Source: Lysobacter sp. ISL-50 (GTDB taxonomy: Bacteria; Pseudomonadota; Gammaproteobacteria; Xanthomonadales; Xanthomonadaceae). Taken from it: 56,870 nt of DNA. Below are positions 1 to 8,138 of the stretch, piece after piece (within the stretch, counting starts at the first letter, position 1; each line of letters starts with the position of its first letter). The stretch covers positions 1 through 56,870 of the forward strand of contig NZ_JAGGRI010000014.1 of the NCBI RefSeq assembly GCF_018612875.1, in the 5' to 3' direction. The notes beneath the pieces are model-generated. The model was not told where the DNA came from, did no database searches, and was given only the letters and a program-made list of their open reading frames with translations. A program made the position numbers and the translations under genes.

Positions 1-384
1 CTTGGGCGCCGGCGCGGCCGGTGCGTCCGCGCCGGCTTCGCCGCGCTCGTAGGAGGCGCGGAACTTGGCCAGCAGCGGCAGGCCCAGCGCCTGCGCCAGG
101 CGGTCGGTCTCGCTGGTGCCGTAGGCCAGCGCCACCGGCAGCACGCCGGCGGCGCGCAGGCCGTCGAGCAGCGCTTGCGCGGTCGCGGTATCGGGGGTGT
201 GGCTCAGGCCGCCGAAATCGATCACCACCGCGGCGCGGCCGAACATGTTCGGCGCGCGCTGCACGCGGCTGCGCATTTCTTCGGTGAGTCGTTCGACGTC
301 GAGGGTGCGGATACGCAGGTTGGCGATGCCGACCTGGCCGATCTTGAGTTCGCCGGCCTGTTCGTAATCCACGGCCACGCTCAC
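1..384 (-). CDS. minC: Septum site-determining protein MinC, N-terminal part (runs off window)
   Basis: This is the 5' part (128 codons) of minC; the gene continues beyond the left edge. MinC is the FtsZ polymerisation inhibitor of the Min system and, with membrane-bound MinD, keeps the division septum off the poles. Reading from the GTG at 384, the translation starts MSVAVDYEQAGELKIGQVG and includes AAVVIDFGGL, the pattern of the MinC N-terminal FtsZ-binding domain. It ends at the window edge in an Ala/Pro-rich stretch that fits the linker before the C-terminal MinD-binding domain. The GTG start overlaps the TGA of the upstream GNAT gene by four bases (GTGA, 384-381), which suggests translational coupling. 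minD and minE would be expected to follow outside the window. Confidence 0.85.
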   Translation of the reverse strand, partial: MSVAVDYEQAGELKIGQVGIANLRIRTLDVERLTEEMRSRVQRAPNMFGRAAVVIDFGGLSHTPDTATAQALLDGLRAAGVLPVALAYGTSETDRLAQALGLPLLAKFRASYERGEAGADAPAAPAPK

Positions 385-995
385 GGGCAGGTTCCGGTGG
401 GGCGCGGCGCGTCGGCCTGGACGCGGGCCACCGGCACGCGCGGGCGGGTCAGCCAGCTGGCCTCGGGCAGGGCGTCGCCGTAGGTGTCGCGCACCCAGGG
501 GTAGCTGCACAGCGGTTTCATCAGCATGGCCGCGCGCACGCTGGCCTCCTGCATGACGTGCTGGCCGACCTCACGGAAGCCGAAGCTGCCGTGGAACAGC
601 AGGGCTGGGTCGTTGCCGCCTTCCAGGAACACCTCGCAGGCCAGCTGCGGGTAACGCAGCTCGGCATAGCTCTGGGCGTCGGCATAGAACGCGCGGCCGA
701 CACCGCCGCCACGGCGGCGGCTGGCGACGACGATGCGGTCGATATAGAAAAAATCCGGGTAGCGCTCAAGAAACCAGCGGAAATTGCTGCTGTCGTGATC
801 GCTGCCGGCGCCCATGCCGATCAGGAAACCTGCCAGGGTCCCGTCGCGCTCGGCGACGCGGAAGTACTCGGCGGTATCGAAAAAATGACGCAGACGGGCC
901 GCATCCAGCGGCAGGATCGCGGGTCCGGCGGCGTTGTTGAGGGCAAGGACGGAATCCAGCTCGTGCTCACGCACGTCGCGGACGACGATCGACAT
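381..995 (-). CDS. GNAT family N-acetyltransferase upstream of minC
   Basis: This 204-residue protein of the GNAT fold would transfer an acetyl group from acetyl-CoA to an unidentified amine. The core is visible as [20 protein letters not shown], where strand beta4 is followed by the acetyl-CoA pyrophosphate-binding loop (R/Q-x-x-G-x-G/A type). Next come an ACEVFLEGGNDPALLFHGSFGF-type region and a short extension after about residue 160. I chose the ATG at 995 because GGAG sits about ten bases upstream and the sequence before it lacks family character, although the frame stays open much further upstream. Its stop overlaps the minC start, so the two genes are probably co-transcribed. The substrate cannot be told from sequence. 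Confidence 0.85.
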   Translation of the reverse strand: MSIVVRDVREHELDSVLALNNAAGPAILPLDAARLRHFFDTAEYFRVAERDGTLAGFLIGMGAGSDHDSSNFRWFLERYPDFFYIDRIVVASRRRGGGVGRAFYADAQSYAELRYPQLACEVFLEGGNDPALLFHGSFGFREVGQHVMQEASVRAAMLMKPLCSYPWVRDTYGDALPEASWLTRPRVPVARVQADAPRPTGTCP

Positions 996-1136
996 TCCAC
1001 GCTCCAAGTATTCAAAAACCGGCACGCGTTCCGTGCCGGCGGCCCGATTATCGCACGGGCATCCCTTTGCCGCGAACGCCAAGTGCATGACTTCTGGACG
1101 GCTCCGCGGGAGGGCCCATGCCGTTAGCATGCATTC

Positions 1137-2339
1137 ATGCTCGCTCGCCTCACTCCTACTCAACTCATGCGCTTCGCCGGGCTGTTCACCTGGGGCATGG
1201 CGGGGTGCTGGCTGGTGATCATGTGGCTGGAGCCGGAGGCGGCGTCGTCCCTGCCCGGCGGCAGCGAACACACCTTTTTCCTGCTGATCCTGCGCTGGGT
1301 GGCGATCCACCTGGCCTTCGGCGCGGTCTACTGGTGGGCCAGCCGCGGCCTGGGCCAGCGCCGGCCGGGACCGGCCGACCACGCCCTGCTGCTGGTCCTG
1401 ACCGCCTGCGCGATCGGGGTTGGCTACTACTCCAACAGCGGCATCGGCAGCATTCTGCTGATGGTGGTGGCCGGGCTGCTGCCGTGGCTGCTGCCGCTGC
1501 GGATCGGGGTGGCGTGGCTGATTCTGAGCAATCTGTCGATCATTCCGGTGTTCGTGATCGCCATCGGCCAGCCGCTGATGGTCGCCATCGTCCAGTCGGT
1601 GGCCTATGCCGGCTTCTCCAGCCTGGTGTTCGTCAGCTCGCTGGTGGCCATGCAGCAGGCCCAGGCGCGCGAGGACCAGCGCCGGCTCAACGCCGAGCTG
1701 CGCGCGACCCGCGCGCTGCTGGCCGAAAGCGCGCGCATCAACGAGCGCACGCGCATCTCGCGCGAACTGCACGATCTGCTGGGCCACCACCTGACCGCGC
1801 TGAGCCTGAACCTGGAAGTCGCCGGCCATCTGTCCGAAGGCCGGGTCAAGGAGCATGTGCAGCAAGCGCATACTCTGGCCAGGCTGCTGCTCACCGACGT
1901 GCGCGAGGCGGTCAGCCAATTGCGCGAGAACGGCGCCATCGACCTGTCGCTGGCGCTGCGCCCGCTGGCCGAAAACGTACCGGCGCTGGACATCCGCATG
2001 GACATCGAAACGCCCCTGACCCTGGACGATCCCGAGCGCGCCCACGTGCTGCTGCGCTGCACCCAGGAGATCGTCACCAACACCGTGCGCCATGCCGGCG
2101 CGCAGCACTTGTGGATCGATGTGCGCCGCAGCGGCGAACAGATCCTCATGAGCGCGCGCGACGACGGCCGCGGCGCCGATCACCTGATCGCCGGCAACGG
2201 CCTGCGCGGCATGCGCGAGCGGTTGCAGCAGTACGGCGGCCAATTGCGTATCGAAACCCGGGCCGACGCCGGCTTCAGCCTGCATCTGACTCTGCCCGCC
2301 ACCGCGGCCGCCATGGTCCGCGAAGGAGCTCTGACATGA
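1137..2339 (+). CDS. NarL/DesK-type sensor histidine kinase
   Basis: This is a 400-residue membrane sensor kinase. Residues 1-172 hold about six hydrophobic segments and no obvious periplasmic domain, so it probably senses a membrane or intramembrane cue, as in DesK or LiaS-type kinases. A short coiled linker (about 175-200) leads into a HisKA_3 dimerisation domain, ERTRISRELHDLLGHHLTAL, with phospho-acceptor His212. The HATPase domain follows, with EIVTNTVRHAGAQ (N box), DDGRGAD and GNGLRGMRERL (G boxes). The stop overlaps the ATG of the response-regulator gene (ATGA, 2336-2339), so the two form a translationally coupled pair. No target genes adjoin it, and the stimulus is unknown. Confidence 0.9.
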   Translation: MLARLTPTQLMRFAGLFTWGMAGCWLVIMWLEPEAASSLPGGSEHTFFLLILRWVAIHLAFGAVYWWASRGLGQRRPGPADHALLLVLTACAIGVGYYSNSGIGSILLMVVAGLLPWLLPLRIGVAWLILSNLSIIPVFVIAIGQPLMVAIVQSVAYAGFSSLVFVSSLVAMQQAQAREDQRRLNAELRATRALLAESARINERTRISRELHDLLGHHLTALSLNLEVAGHLSEGRVKEHVQQAHTLARLLLTDVREAVSQLRENGAIDLSLALRPLAENVPALDIRMDIETPLTLDDPERAHVLLRCTQEIVTNTVRHAGAQHLWIDVRRSGEQILMSARDDGRGADHLIAGNGLRGMRERLQQYGGQLRIETRADAGFSLHLTLPATAAAMVREGALT

Positions 2340-2989
2340 CGTCCACCCCCATCCGCGTGTTGCTTGTCGATGACCAGACCCTGGTCCGGCAAGGCGTGCG
2401 TTCGCTGCTCGCCCTGGCCGAAGGCATCGAGGTCGTGGCCGAGGCCGGCGACGGCCGCCAGGCGGTCGAGATCATCCCGACGATTCGCCCGGACGTGGTC
2501 CTGATGGACATGCGCATGCCGGCGATGTCCGGCCTGGAGGCCCTGCAGGCGCTGGCGCGCTCGGGCTACCTGCCGCCGACCATCATCCTGACCACCTTCG
2601 ACGACGACCAGTTGGTCCTGGCCGGGCTCAAGGCCGGCGCCAAGGGCTATCTGCTCAAGGACGTGTCGCTGGAGCAACTGGTCGGCGCGATCCAGACCGT
2701 GGCCGACGGCGGTTCGCTGGTCCAGCCGGCGATGACCCAGCGCCTGCTCTCGGGCCTGGAGCACATGCGCAACGATTTCGTCAGCCTGGACCGCCCGGAC
2801 CCGCTGACCGAGCGCGAGACCGAGATCCTGCGGCTGATGGCCGGCGGCTTCTCGAACAAGGAGATCGCCAATTCGCTGGGCGTGGCCGAGGGCACGATCA
2901 AGAACCACGTGTCCAACATCCTGTCCAAGCTGGGCGTGCGCGACCGCACCCGGGCCGTGCTCAAGGCGTTCGAGCTGCAGTTGGTCTGA
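2336..2989 (+). CDS. NarL/FixJ-family response regulator
   Basis: This 217-residue regulator is the partner of the kinase encoded just upstream. The receiver domain (about 6-125) shows the acidic pair in LLVDDQ, the phosphorylation site Asp58 in VVLMDMRMP, Thr in ILTTFDDD and the conserved Lys in KGYLLKD. The LuxR-type helix-turn-helix at the C terminus reads DPLTERETEILRLMAGGFSN, followed by KEIANSLGVAEGTIKNHVSN. The order and length are those of NarL-type DNA-binding regulators. The ATG lies inside the kinase stop, which gives tight stoichiometric coupling. Binding sites and regulated genes cannot be inferred from this window. Confidence 0.92.
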   Translation: MTSTPIRVLLVDDQTLVRQGVRSLLALAEGIEVVAEAGDGRQAVEIIPTIRPDVVLMDMRMPAMSGLEALQALARSGYLPPTIILTTFDDDQLVLAGLKAGAKGYLLKDVSLEQLVGAIQTVADGGSLVQPAMTQRLLSGLEHMRNDFVSLDRPDPLTERETEILRLMAGGFSNKEIANSLGVAEGTIKNHVSNILSKLGVRDRTRAVLKAFELQLV

Positions 2990-3290
2990 TCCGGCGCTCG
3001 CGGCCCGGGCCGCCGCGGCGCACGACGGCCGAGCGATCCGCCGCATTCGCGCGCACCGGTGGCCCGCGGCGCTTGTCCTGATTTGTGCATCGGCGCGTGC
3101 GTACGCTTGCGAATGCCGGCGCGAGCCGGCAAAAAGCCGTCAAGTTCAAGGCTTTTCGCGGCCAAACCGGGATCGCGGACGCTTCGATGATCTTTCTTGG
3201 CTGTGACGGCTGCCCCTGCCGGTATTTATCTTGCTACGATTGTGGGTCTGCGCCCCTGGCCCGACCTGGGCCCGGCCCTGGAGAACCTGA
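2990..3290. other. Intergenic region between response regulator and SRPBCC gene
   Basis: These 301 bases carry no convincing gene. The first 60 bases are extremely GC-rich with short self-complementary runs (CGGCCCGGGCCG) but no T tract. The last 110 bases contain the least GC-rich stretch (GGTATTTATCTTGCTACGAT near 3221-3240), a plausible promoter area for the gene starting at 3291. I see no known riboswitch or small RNA. Confidence 0.4.
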
Positions 3291-4373
3291 ATGACCCGTC
3301 TGATCGAGATCCTGATTTCCCTGGCGATCGTCGCCGCGCTGTTCCTGATCGTCGGCATCGTGCTGCCGGCGAGCCGCCATCTGTCGCACTCGGTTGAGAC
3401 CAACCGCAAGCTGACCATCGTGTTCGACACCTTGAACAGCATGCGTCGCTTCAAGGAATGGAACCCGCTCGCACGCCGCGATCCCGCCATGGAGATCAAG
3501 CTCGTCGGCAAGGAAGAGGGCGTGGGCGCCCGTCTTGAGTATTCGTCCAAGGAACGCGCGCTGGGCAACGGCAGCTGGGAAATCGTCAAGAGCGAGCCGG
3601 GCAAGCTGGTCGGCTACAAGATCAGCAACCCCGAACGCGGCGACAACAAGCGCAGCGAGTTCACCCTCAGGCCCACCGGCAAGAACAATCGCAACGTCGA
3701 GATCACTCAGACCTACGACGTCGATTACGGCTGGAACCTGCTGGGCCGCTATTCGGGCCTGTACGTCAGCAGCAACGTCGGCGAAGACATGAAGATGGGT
3801 CTGGCGCAGCTGAGCAACCTGCTCGCGACCGTGCCGAACTACGACTACTCCAAGCTGTCCGAGACCGACCCGGCCAACGCGCCCAAGGTCATCGATCGTC
3901 CGGCCGAGAACATTCTCAGCGTGAACGCCGCGGTCGAGCGCAACAACGACAAGATCAAGGCCCAGATCCACTCCAACATGGAATGGATCAACAAGGTCAT
4001 CGCCGCCAACGGCCTGGAGGCGGTCGGTCCGATCCGCGTGGTGACCAACGAGTTCGGCAGCGAAACCTACGACTTCGACACCGTCCAGGTGGTGCGCAAG
4101 AAGGGCGACACCAGCACCGAGGCGACCGCGATCGACGTCAAGGTCGAAGGTCCGGTCAAGGCGTCGCTGCTGCCGGCCTCGAAGGTCGTCGTCGCCACCA
4201 GCGGCGGCCACAACATCGCCGCGCTGCCGCCGGTGCGCGACGCCGTTCGCGCCTGGGCGCTGACCCGCGGCTACGCCACCAGCGACCGTCCGTACGAGGC
4301 CTGGAAGGCCGGTATCGACCAGAGCTTCGATCCGGCCCTGGGCCAGTTCGACGTGTACTGGCCGGTCAAGTAA
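3291..4373 (+). CDS. Membrane-anchored SRPBCC (polyketide cyclase/START-like) protein
   Basis: This 360-residue protein starts with one hydrophobic segment (residues 5-26, ISLAIVAALFLIVGIVLPAS) that should anchor it in the inner membrane or act as an uncleaved signal. Residues 30-190 resemble the SRPBCC/polyketide-cyclase family (FDTLNSMRRFKEWNPLARRD is the usual entry to this fold), which binds hydrophobic ligands. The C-terminal half (about 200-350) resembles a GyrI-like or SOUL-like ligand-binding module, but I cannot confirm this. The coding strand uses more Lys and Asn codons than its neighbours. It stands alone, with its own likely promoter and a strong downstream terminator. The ligand is unknown. 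Confidence 0.75.
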   Translation: MTRLIEILISLAIVAALFLIVGIVLPASRHLSHSVETNRKLTIVFDTLNSMRRFKEWNPLARRDPAMEIKLVGKEEGVGARLEYSSKERALGNGSWEIVKSEPGKLVGYKISNPERGDNKRSEFTLRPTGKNNRNVEITQTYDVDYGWNLLGRYSGLYVSSNVGEDMKMGLAQLSNLLATVPNYDYSKLSETDPANAPKVIDRPAENILSVNAAVERNNDKIKAQIHSNMEWINKVIAANGLEAVGPIRVVTNEFGSETYDFDTVQVVRKKGDTSTEATAIDVKVEGPVKASLLPASKVVVATSGGHNIAALPPVRDAVRAWALTRGYATSDRPYEAWKAGIDQSFDPALGQFDVYWPVK

Positions 4374-4412
4374 GACCCCGCGACGCCGCTTGCGCGGCGT
4401 TCGCCATCCAAA

Positions 4413-4443
4413 CGCGCCGCGGCTATCCGCGGCGCGTTTTTTT
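4413..4443 (+). terminator. Rho-independent terminator after the SRPBCC gene
   Basis: There is a perfect 10-bp stem (4413-4422 with 4427-4436, CGCGCCGCGG/CCGCGGCGCG), a CTAT loop and a run of seven T. It lies 40 bases past the stop at 4373 and before the next gene on the same strand. Confidence 0.9.
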
Positions 4444-4539
4444 GTGTTGCATGCGCCGGCAATAGCGCCGTTGGCGGTCGGCGCGCGCGGCCGCGGCTGC
4501 TATCGTGGGCCGCTCCACGATCCGGCCGCGTCCGCCCGC

Positions 4540-4938
4540 ATGAATCTTCCCGCTTCCGAATCCCGCCACGGGCGCTCGCCCGAATCGCCGCCGCTGTCGG
4601 CGCGCGCGCTCGTCGCCGCCGGCGCGCTGCTGGCCGCGCTCGCGATCGCGCTGTCGGCCTATGCCGCCCACGTCGCCGACGCGCATTCGCAATCGCGCCT
4701 GCAGACCGCGGCGGTATTCGCCTTCGGCCACGGCATCGCCCTGGCCGCGCTGGCGCCGTCGGCGCGGCGGATGTTGACCCGGCTGGCGCTGTTGGCGGTG
4801 CTGATCGGCGTGGCGGTGTTTTCCGGCGGCCTGGCGGCGGCGTATTTCCTCAATACCTCGACCGCGCTGCTGCCGTTCGGCGGCAGTCTGATGATCCTGG
4901 CCTGGCTGGCGTACGCCGCCGACGCATTGAGGCGCTGA
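4540..4938 (+). CDS. DUF423 family small membrane protein
   Basis: This 132-residue inner-membrane protein has four hydrophobic segments. It resembles the DUF423 family (E. coli YgdD type) in AAALAIALSAYAAH-like helix 1, the conserved LQTAAVFAFGHGIALAALAP segment, FSGGLAAAYF and the final PFGGSLMILAWLAYA. No biochemical role is established for the family. The ATG at 4540 was chosen because the conserved first helix begins about 25 residues later and no earlier in-frame start has family similarity. It is followed after one base by the glycosylase gene, so the two are probably one transcript. Confidence 0.8.
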   Translation: MNLPASESRHGRSPESPPLSARALVAAGALLAALAIALSAYAAHVADAHSQSRLQTAAVFAFGHGIALAALAPSARRMLTRLALLAVLIGVAVFSGGLAAAYFLNTSTALLPFGGSLMILAWLAYAADALRR

Positions 4939-4939
4939 G

Positions 4940-5629
4940 ATGCCGCGACATGTCCGTGGATTCGACGCGCCGACCGCGCATGCGTACCTGAGCAAGCGCG
5001 ACCGTAAGCTCGGGGCGTGGATGAAGAAAGTGGATCGGCTGGAGAACGGGCCGATCCCGACCGATCCGCGCTGGCGGCAGAAGTTCGACCCGGTCGATGC
5101 CTTGGCGCGGGCGATCCTGTTCCAGCAGCTCAGCGGCAAGGCCGCATCGACCATCGTCGGCCGGGTCGAGACCGCGATCGCCAGCACGCGCCTGCATTTC
5201 GACACCCTGGGCCGCTGCGACGACGCGACCTTGCGCGGCTGCGGCGTGTCCGGCAACAAGCTGCTGGCGCTGCGCGATCTGGCCGCGCGCGAGGAGCGCG
5301 GGGAGATCCCCGATCTGCGCCGCATGTCCACGATGGACAACGACGCGATCATCGCCGCGCTGGTGCCGATCCGCGGCATCGGCCGCTGGACGGTGGAAAT
5401 GATGCTGATGTTCCGCCTGGGCCGCCCGGATATTCTGCCGGTGGACGATCTGGGCATCCGCAAGGGCGCGCAGCGGGTGGACCAACTCGATGCGATGCCG
5501 GCGCCGAAGGCGTTGGCCGAAACCGGCGAGCGCTGGGGGCCGTATCGCAGCTATGCGAGCCTGTATCTGTGGCGGATCGCGGATATCGCCGATGGGCCGA
5601 AGACGAAGGTCGATCGGTCGCAGGATTGA
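4940..5629 (+). CDS. DNA-3-methyladenine glycosylase II (AlkA-type, HhH-GPD)
   Basis: This 229-residue base-excision repair glycosylase belongs to the HhH-GPD superfamily and removes alkylated bases such as 3-methyladenine. Visible features are the early FQQLSGKAASTIVGRV helix, the helix-hairpin-helix LVPIRGIGRWTVEMMLMF (about 141-158) and the catalytic Asp in LPVDDLGIRKG (Asp170 by comparison with AlkA). The C-terminal WGPYRSYASLYLWR is the usual end of the domain. It lacks the extra N-terminal domain and the Ada part of E. coli AlkA, so it matches the short bacterial or yeast Mag1-like form. It follows the DUF423 gene directly and ends before a repeat pair. Confidence 0.88.
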   Translation: MPRHVRGFDAPTAHAYLSKRDRKLGAWMKKVDRLENGPIPTDPRWRQKFDPVDALARAILFQQLSGKAASTIVGRVETAIASTRLHFDTLGRCDDATLRGCGVSGNKLLALRDLAAREERGEIPDLRRMSTMDNDAIIAALVPIRGIGRWTVEMMLMFRLGRPDILPVDDLGIRKGAQRVDQLDAMPAPKALAETGERWGPYRSYASLYLWRIADIADGPKTKVDRSQD

Positions 5630-5652
5630 GGTTGGGGGCTGTCGCGATCTGA

Positions 5653-5747
5653 GCCAAAAGCATCGGGCCTGAAAGGCCCTCCCACAACAAACTTCGAAGC
5701 CACGAGGTCTTTTGTGGGAGGGCCTTTCAGGCCCGATGCTCTTGGCA
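5653..5747. repeat. Inverted pair of palindromic interspersed repeats (family 1)
   Basis: Two copies of the unit GTGGGAGGGCCTTTCAGGCC followed by CGATGC face each other: one read on the minus strand (5656-5690) and one on the plus strand (5710-5742), about 20 bases apart. Transcribed in either direction they form a long hairpin (AAAAGCATCGGGCCTGAAAG pairs with the other arm). They sit between two convergent genes and may help end both transcripts. Related copies lie at 10735-10912 and 14174-14276. Confidence 0.85.
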
Positions 5748-5769
5748 CAGATCGCCAAGCAACCCGCCA

Positions 5770-7242
5770 TCACCCAGGCAAATACTTGTCCCACATCCGA
5801 TTGCGGAACCGCCCCCGCGGATCGACCGCCTGCTTGAGCGCGGCGAACTCCGGCGCCGCGCGATAGCCGCGCAGGAACTGCTCGCGCGTGCCATGCAGCC
5901 GATACGGCAAGTAGTGGCGGCCGCCGTGATCCAGGGCGATATCGATCAACCGCCGCGTCCATTGCCCGGCCACGGCGTCCTCGCGTTCGCCGCTGCGCTG
6001 CTTGTGATACAGCACGAACGAGAACACTTGCGTCGGCGACCAGCTCAGCAGCGACTGCCGGTCGGCCGGCGCATGCCGGATCGAAATATTCAGCGCATGC
6101 ACTTCGTTGTCGCGCAGCACCCGCGTCATCGCCCGCGCGAACGCGGCGAACGCCGGCACCGGGACGAAGTATTCCTGCAGCAGATAGGTCGAGTAACGGC
6201 GCGTGCGCGGCTCCAGCGAGGCGATGTCCAGGCTGGCTTCGTGATTGCGCCACACCACTTCGCGTTCGCGCAGCATCTCCTGAATCGAGTAGCGCTTGCG
6301 CAGCCACGAACCGCCGGGCAGTTCCGACACGCTCCAGATCATCTTGCGGTCGTGGCGATAGTCGCCGTCGCGCGGCACCAGCCGTTCGCTCAGCGTCAGC
6401 GGTTCCTCGCAGCGGGTCCAGGTCACCGCCACCGGCGCGTCGAAGCGCGGCGGCAGCAGGTCGGCGTTGTGCAGCACGCTGGCCGGATCGGCGAGCACGC
6501 GCTCGGCGAACCAGGCCGGGTATTCGTCCAGAGCCACGCGTTCGGCGCGACGGGCGATGCGGTGATTGGCGGCGAGGTCGAACTCGGCTTCGGTGATCAC
6601 GCCCAGGCCGCCGTAGCCGCCGACCGCGGCGCGGAACAGGTCGGGGCGATGTTCGCGGTCGAGCTCATGCATCTGGCCGTCGGCGTCCACCAGTTGCAGC
6701 GCGCGCAGACTGTGGATGAGGCTGCCTTTGCCGACGTAGCGGCCGTGGCAATTCACCGACAGCGAGCCGCCGATGCTGAAGCTGCTGTAGCTCTGCATGA
6801 TCGACACCGCCAGCCCGTGCGGATCGATCAGTTCCTGCAGGTCGCGCCAGCGCATGCCGGTCTGCACGCGCACGCGTCGTCGCGCGAGGTCGAGCGCGAC
6901 CGGCCGGTTCAAGCCGCGCATGTCCAGATGCAGCGAGTTTTCGCAGGCGATCTGCCCGCCCATGCTGCAGCGCGCGCCGCCGATGGACACCACGCCGCGG
7001 CTGGCGCGCAACGCGGCGGCGACGGCGGCGACCGAGGCCGGCTTGAGCACGCGCGCTACGTTGGTTTCATCGATGCCGCTGATGTCGTGCAGGCGGCGTT
7101 CGTCGCGATCGGGCGATTCGCGCGCGCATCCGGCGGCGGCGAGGGCGGCGGAGGCGGCCAGGGCTTGCAGCACTTTGCGCCGGTCCGGATCGGCGCAGGA
7201 AGCATGCGAGCGTTCCAGGGTGCGGCGGCTGTCGGCGTCCAT
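5770..7242 (-). CDS. Secreted FAD-binding oxidase (D-arabinono-1,4-lactone oxidase/PCMH type)
   Basis: This 490-residue flavoprotein has an N-terminal DRRKVLQALAASAALAAAGC stretch, a basic pair followed by a hydrophobic segment and a lipobox-like end. It is therefore probably exported, perhaps by Tat, and may be lipidated. The FAD-binding PCMH domain (about 60-235) is seen in VVSIGGARCSMGGQ, RVQTGMRWRDLQ, FSIGGSLSVNCHGR and GGYGGLGVITEAEFDL. The C-terminal half, ending with RGRFRNRMWDKYL, matches the sugar-lactone oxidase cap. The substrate is not predictable and may be an aldonolactone or alditol. It is the last gene of a minus-strand run. The ATG at 7242 is kept because it includes the signal sequence. 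Confidence 0.82.
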   Translation of the reverse strand: MDADSRRTLERSHASCADPDRRKVLQALAASAALAAAGCARESPDRDERRLHDISGIDETNVARVLKPASVAAVAAALRASRGVVSIGGARCSMGGQIACENSLHLDMRGLNRPVALDLARRRVRVQTGMRWRDLQELIDPHGLAVSIMQSYSSFSIGGSLSVNCHGRYVGKGSLIHSLRALQLVDADGQMHELDREHRPDLFRAAVGGYGGLGVITEAEFDLAANHRIARRAERVALDEYPAWFAERVLADPASVLHNADLLPPRFDAPVAVTWTRCEEPLTLSERLVPRDGDYRHDRKMIWSVSELPGGSWLRKRYSIQEMLREREVVWRNHEASLDIASLEPRTRRYSTYLLQEYFVPVPAFAAFARAMTRVLRDNEVHALNISIRHAPADRQSLLSWSPTQVFSFVLYHKQRSGEREDAVAGQWTRRLIDIALDHGGRHYLPYRLHGTREQFLRGYRAAPEFAALKQAVDPRGRFRNRMWDKYLPG

Positions 7243-7294
7243 TGCCTCTCCGGTGTGCAGCGGGTGTCGGTGCGATTGCGATCGTTACGGCGGA

Positions 7295-8062
7295 TCAGTC
7301 CGCGCCGTCGCGCTGTTCGCGCAGCTCAGCGGAACTCCGGGGCGGCTCCGGCGCGGCCGCGACCAGGATCAACGACGCCGGTTGCCGGGTTTGCGGATGC
7401 AGCGGTTCGGACAATTCGCGCAGTTCCAGGCCGCTGCTGCGGATCAGGCTGATCCAGCTGCCGATGGTGCGGAAATACCATGGCGCCGGTTCGCCGAACG
7501 CGGCGGCGCCGGTGGATTTGCCGCAACCGGTCCAGTCGCCGTCGCGCCAACCGTCGCGATACGGCGCGTCGCCGCCGGCGAGCGGCGGGTGCAGGGTTTG
7601 AATCAGCACGCTGCCGCCCGGCGCCAGCAAGTCGGGGATCGCGGCGAGCAATTCGGCGACCACTTCGAAACCCAGCAGCGAGAAATTGCACAGCACCAGG
7701 TCGTAGCGCGCATCCAGCGCGCCGCGCGCGATGGCTTGATAGCTCAGGCAGGCGTAACGGTCGGCCGGCGCGCCGGGATCGGCCTGGCGCGCGGCCTCGA
7801 CCAGCGCCGGCACCGCGTCCACGCCGCAGGCGCGGATGTCGCACTCGGCCAGCGCGCGGGTCAGCCAGCCTTCGCCGCAGCCCAGGTCCAGCGCCGAGCG
7901 CGGCGCCAGACGCAGGGCCGCATCGACGATGGCGTGGTCGGTGACCAGGCGCCGGCTTTCAATCGCCTTGCTGCGCACCGTTTCGGTCCACGGTTCGGCG
8001 TTCTCGTGCCAGGCTTCGAGTACGCCGGCGTCGCTGTAGTGTCTGGTATCGGGCGGCATCAT
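7295..8062 (-). CDS. Class I SAM-dependent methyltransferase
   Basis: This 255-residue protein has the Rossmann-type methyltransferase core: motif I SALDLGCGEGWLTRALAE (about 56-73), an acidic residue after strand 2 in ACGVDAVPALVEAAR, and motif IV YDLVLCNFSLLGFE. The late GGSVLIQTLHPPL and WYFRTIGSWISLIRSSGL segments recall small-molecule or quinone-type methyltransferases rather than rRNA enzymes. The substrate is unknown. It lies between the FAD oxidase and a VanY-like peptidase on the same strand, with short gaps (52 and 76 bases), so co-transcription is possible. The start could be either of the first two Met codons. Confidence 0.82.
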   Translation of the reverse strand: MMPPDTRHYSDAGVLEAWHENAEPWTETVRSKAIESRRLVTDHAIVDAALRLAPRSALDLGCGEGWLTRALAECDIRACGVDAVPALVEAARQADPGAPADRYACLSYQAIARGALDARYDLVLCNFSLLGFEVVAELLAAIPDLLAPGGSVLIQTLHPPLAGGDAPYRDGWRDGDWTGCGKSTGAAAFGEPAPWYFRTIGSWISLIRSSGLELRELSEPLHPQTRQPASLILVAAAPEPPRSSAELREQRDGAD

Positions 8063-8138
8063 GGTTCAGGGCGAACGAAAGGGAAGGGAGTGCGTCGGCG
8101 CGCGGCGCGCGACGGATGACACGCGCAGCGCGGCGGTC

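Noticed and set aside
1606-2149. Open frames on both strands within the histidine kinase gene
   Set aside because: High GC makes long frames common; only the plus-strand frame has kinase motifs and a matching partner gene.
995-2285. N-terminal extension of the GNAT frame far upstream
   Set aside because: The extension is antisense to the kinase gene, is rich in Gln/Arg/Ala without domain character, and the ATG at 995 has a good ribosome-binding site.
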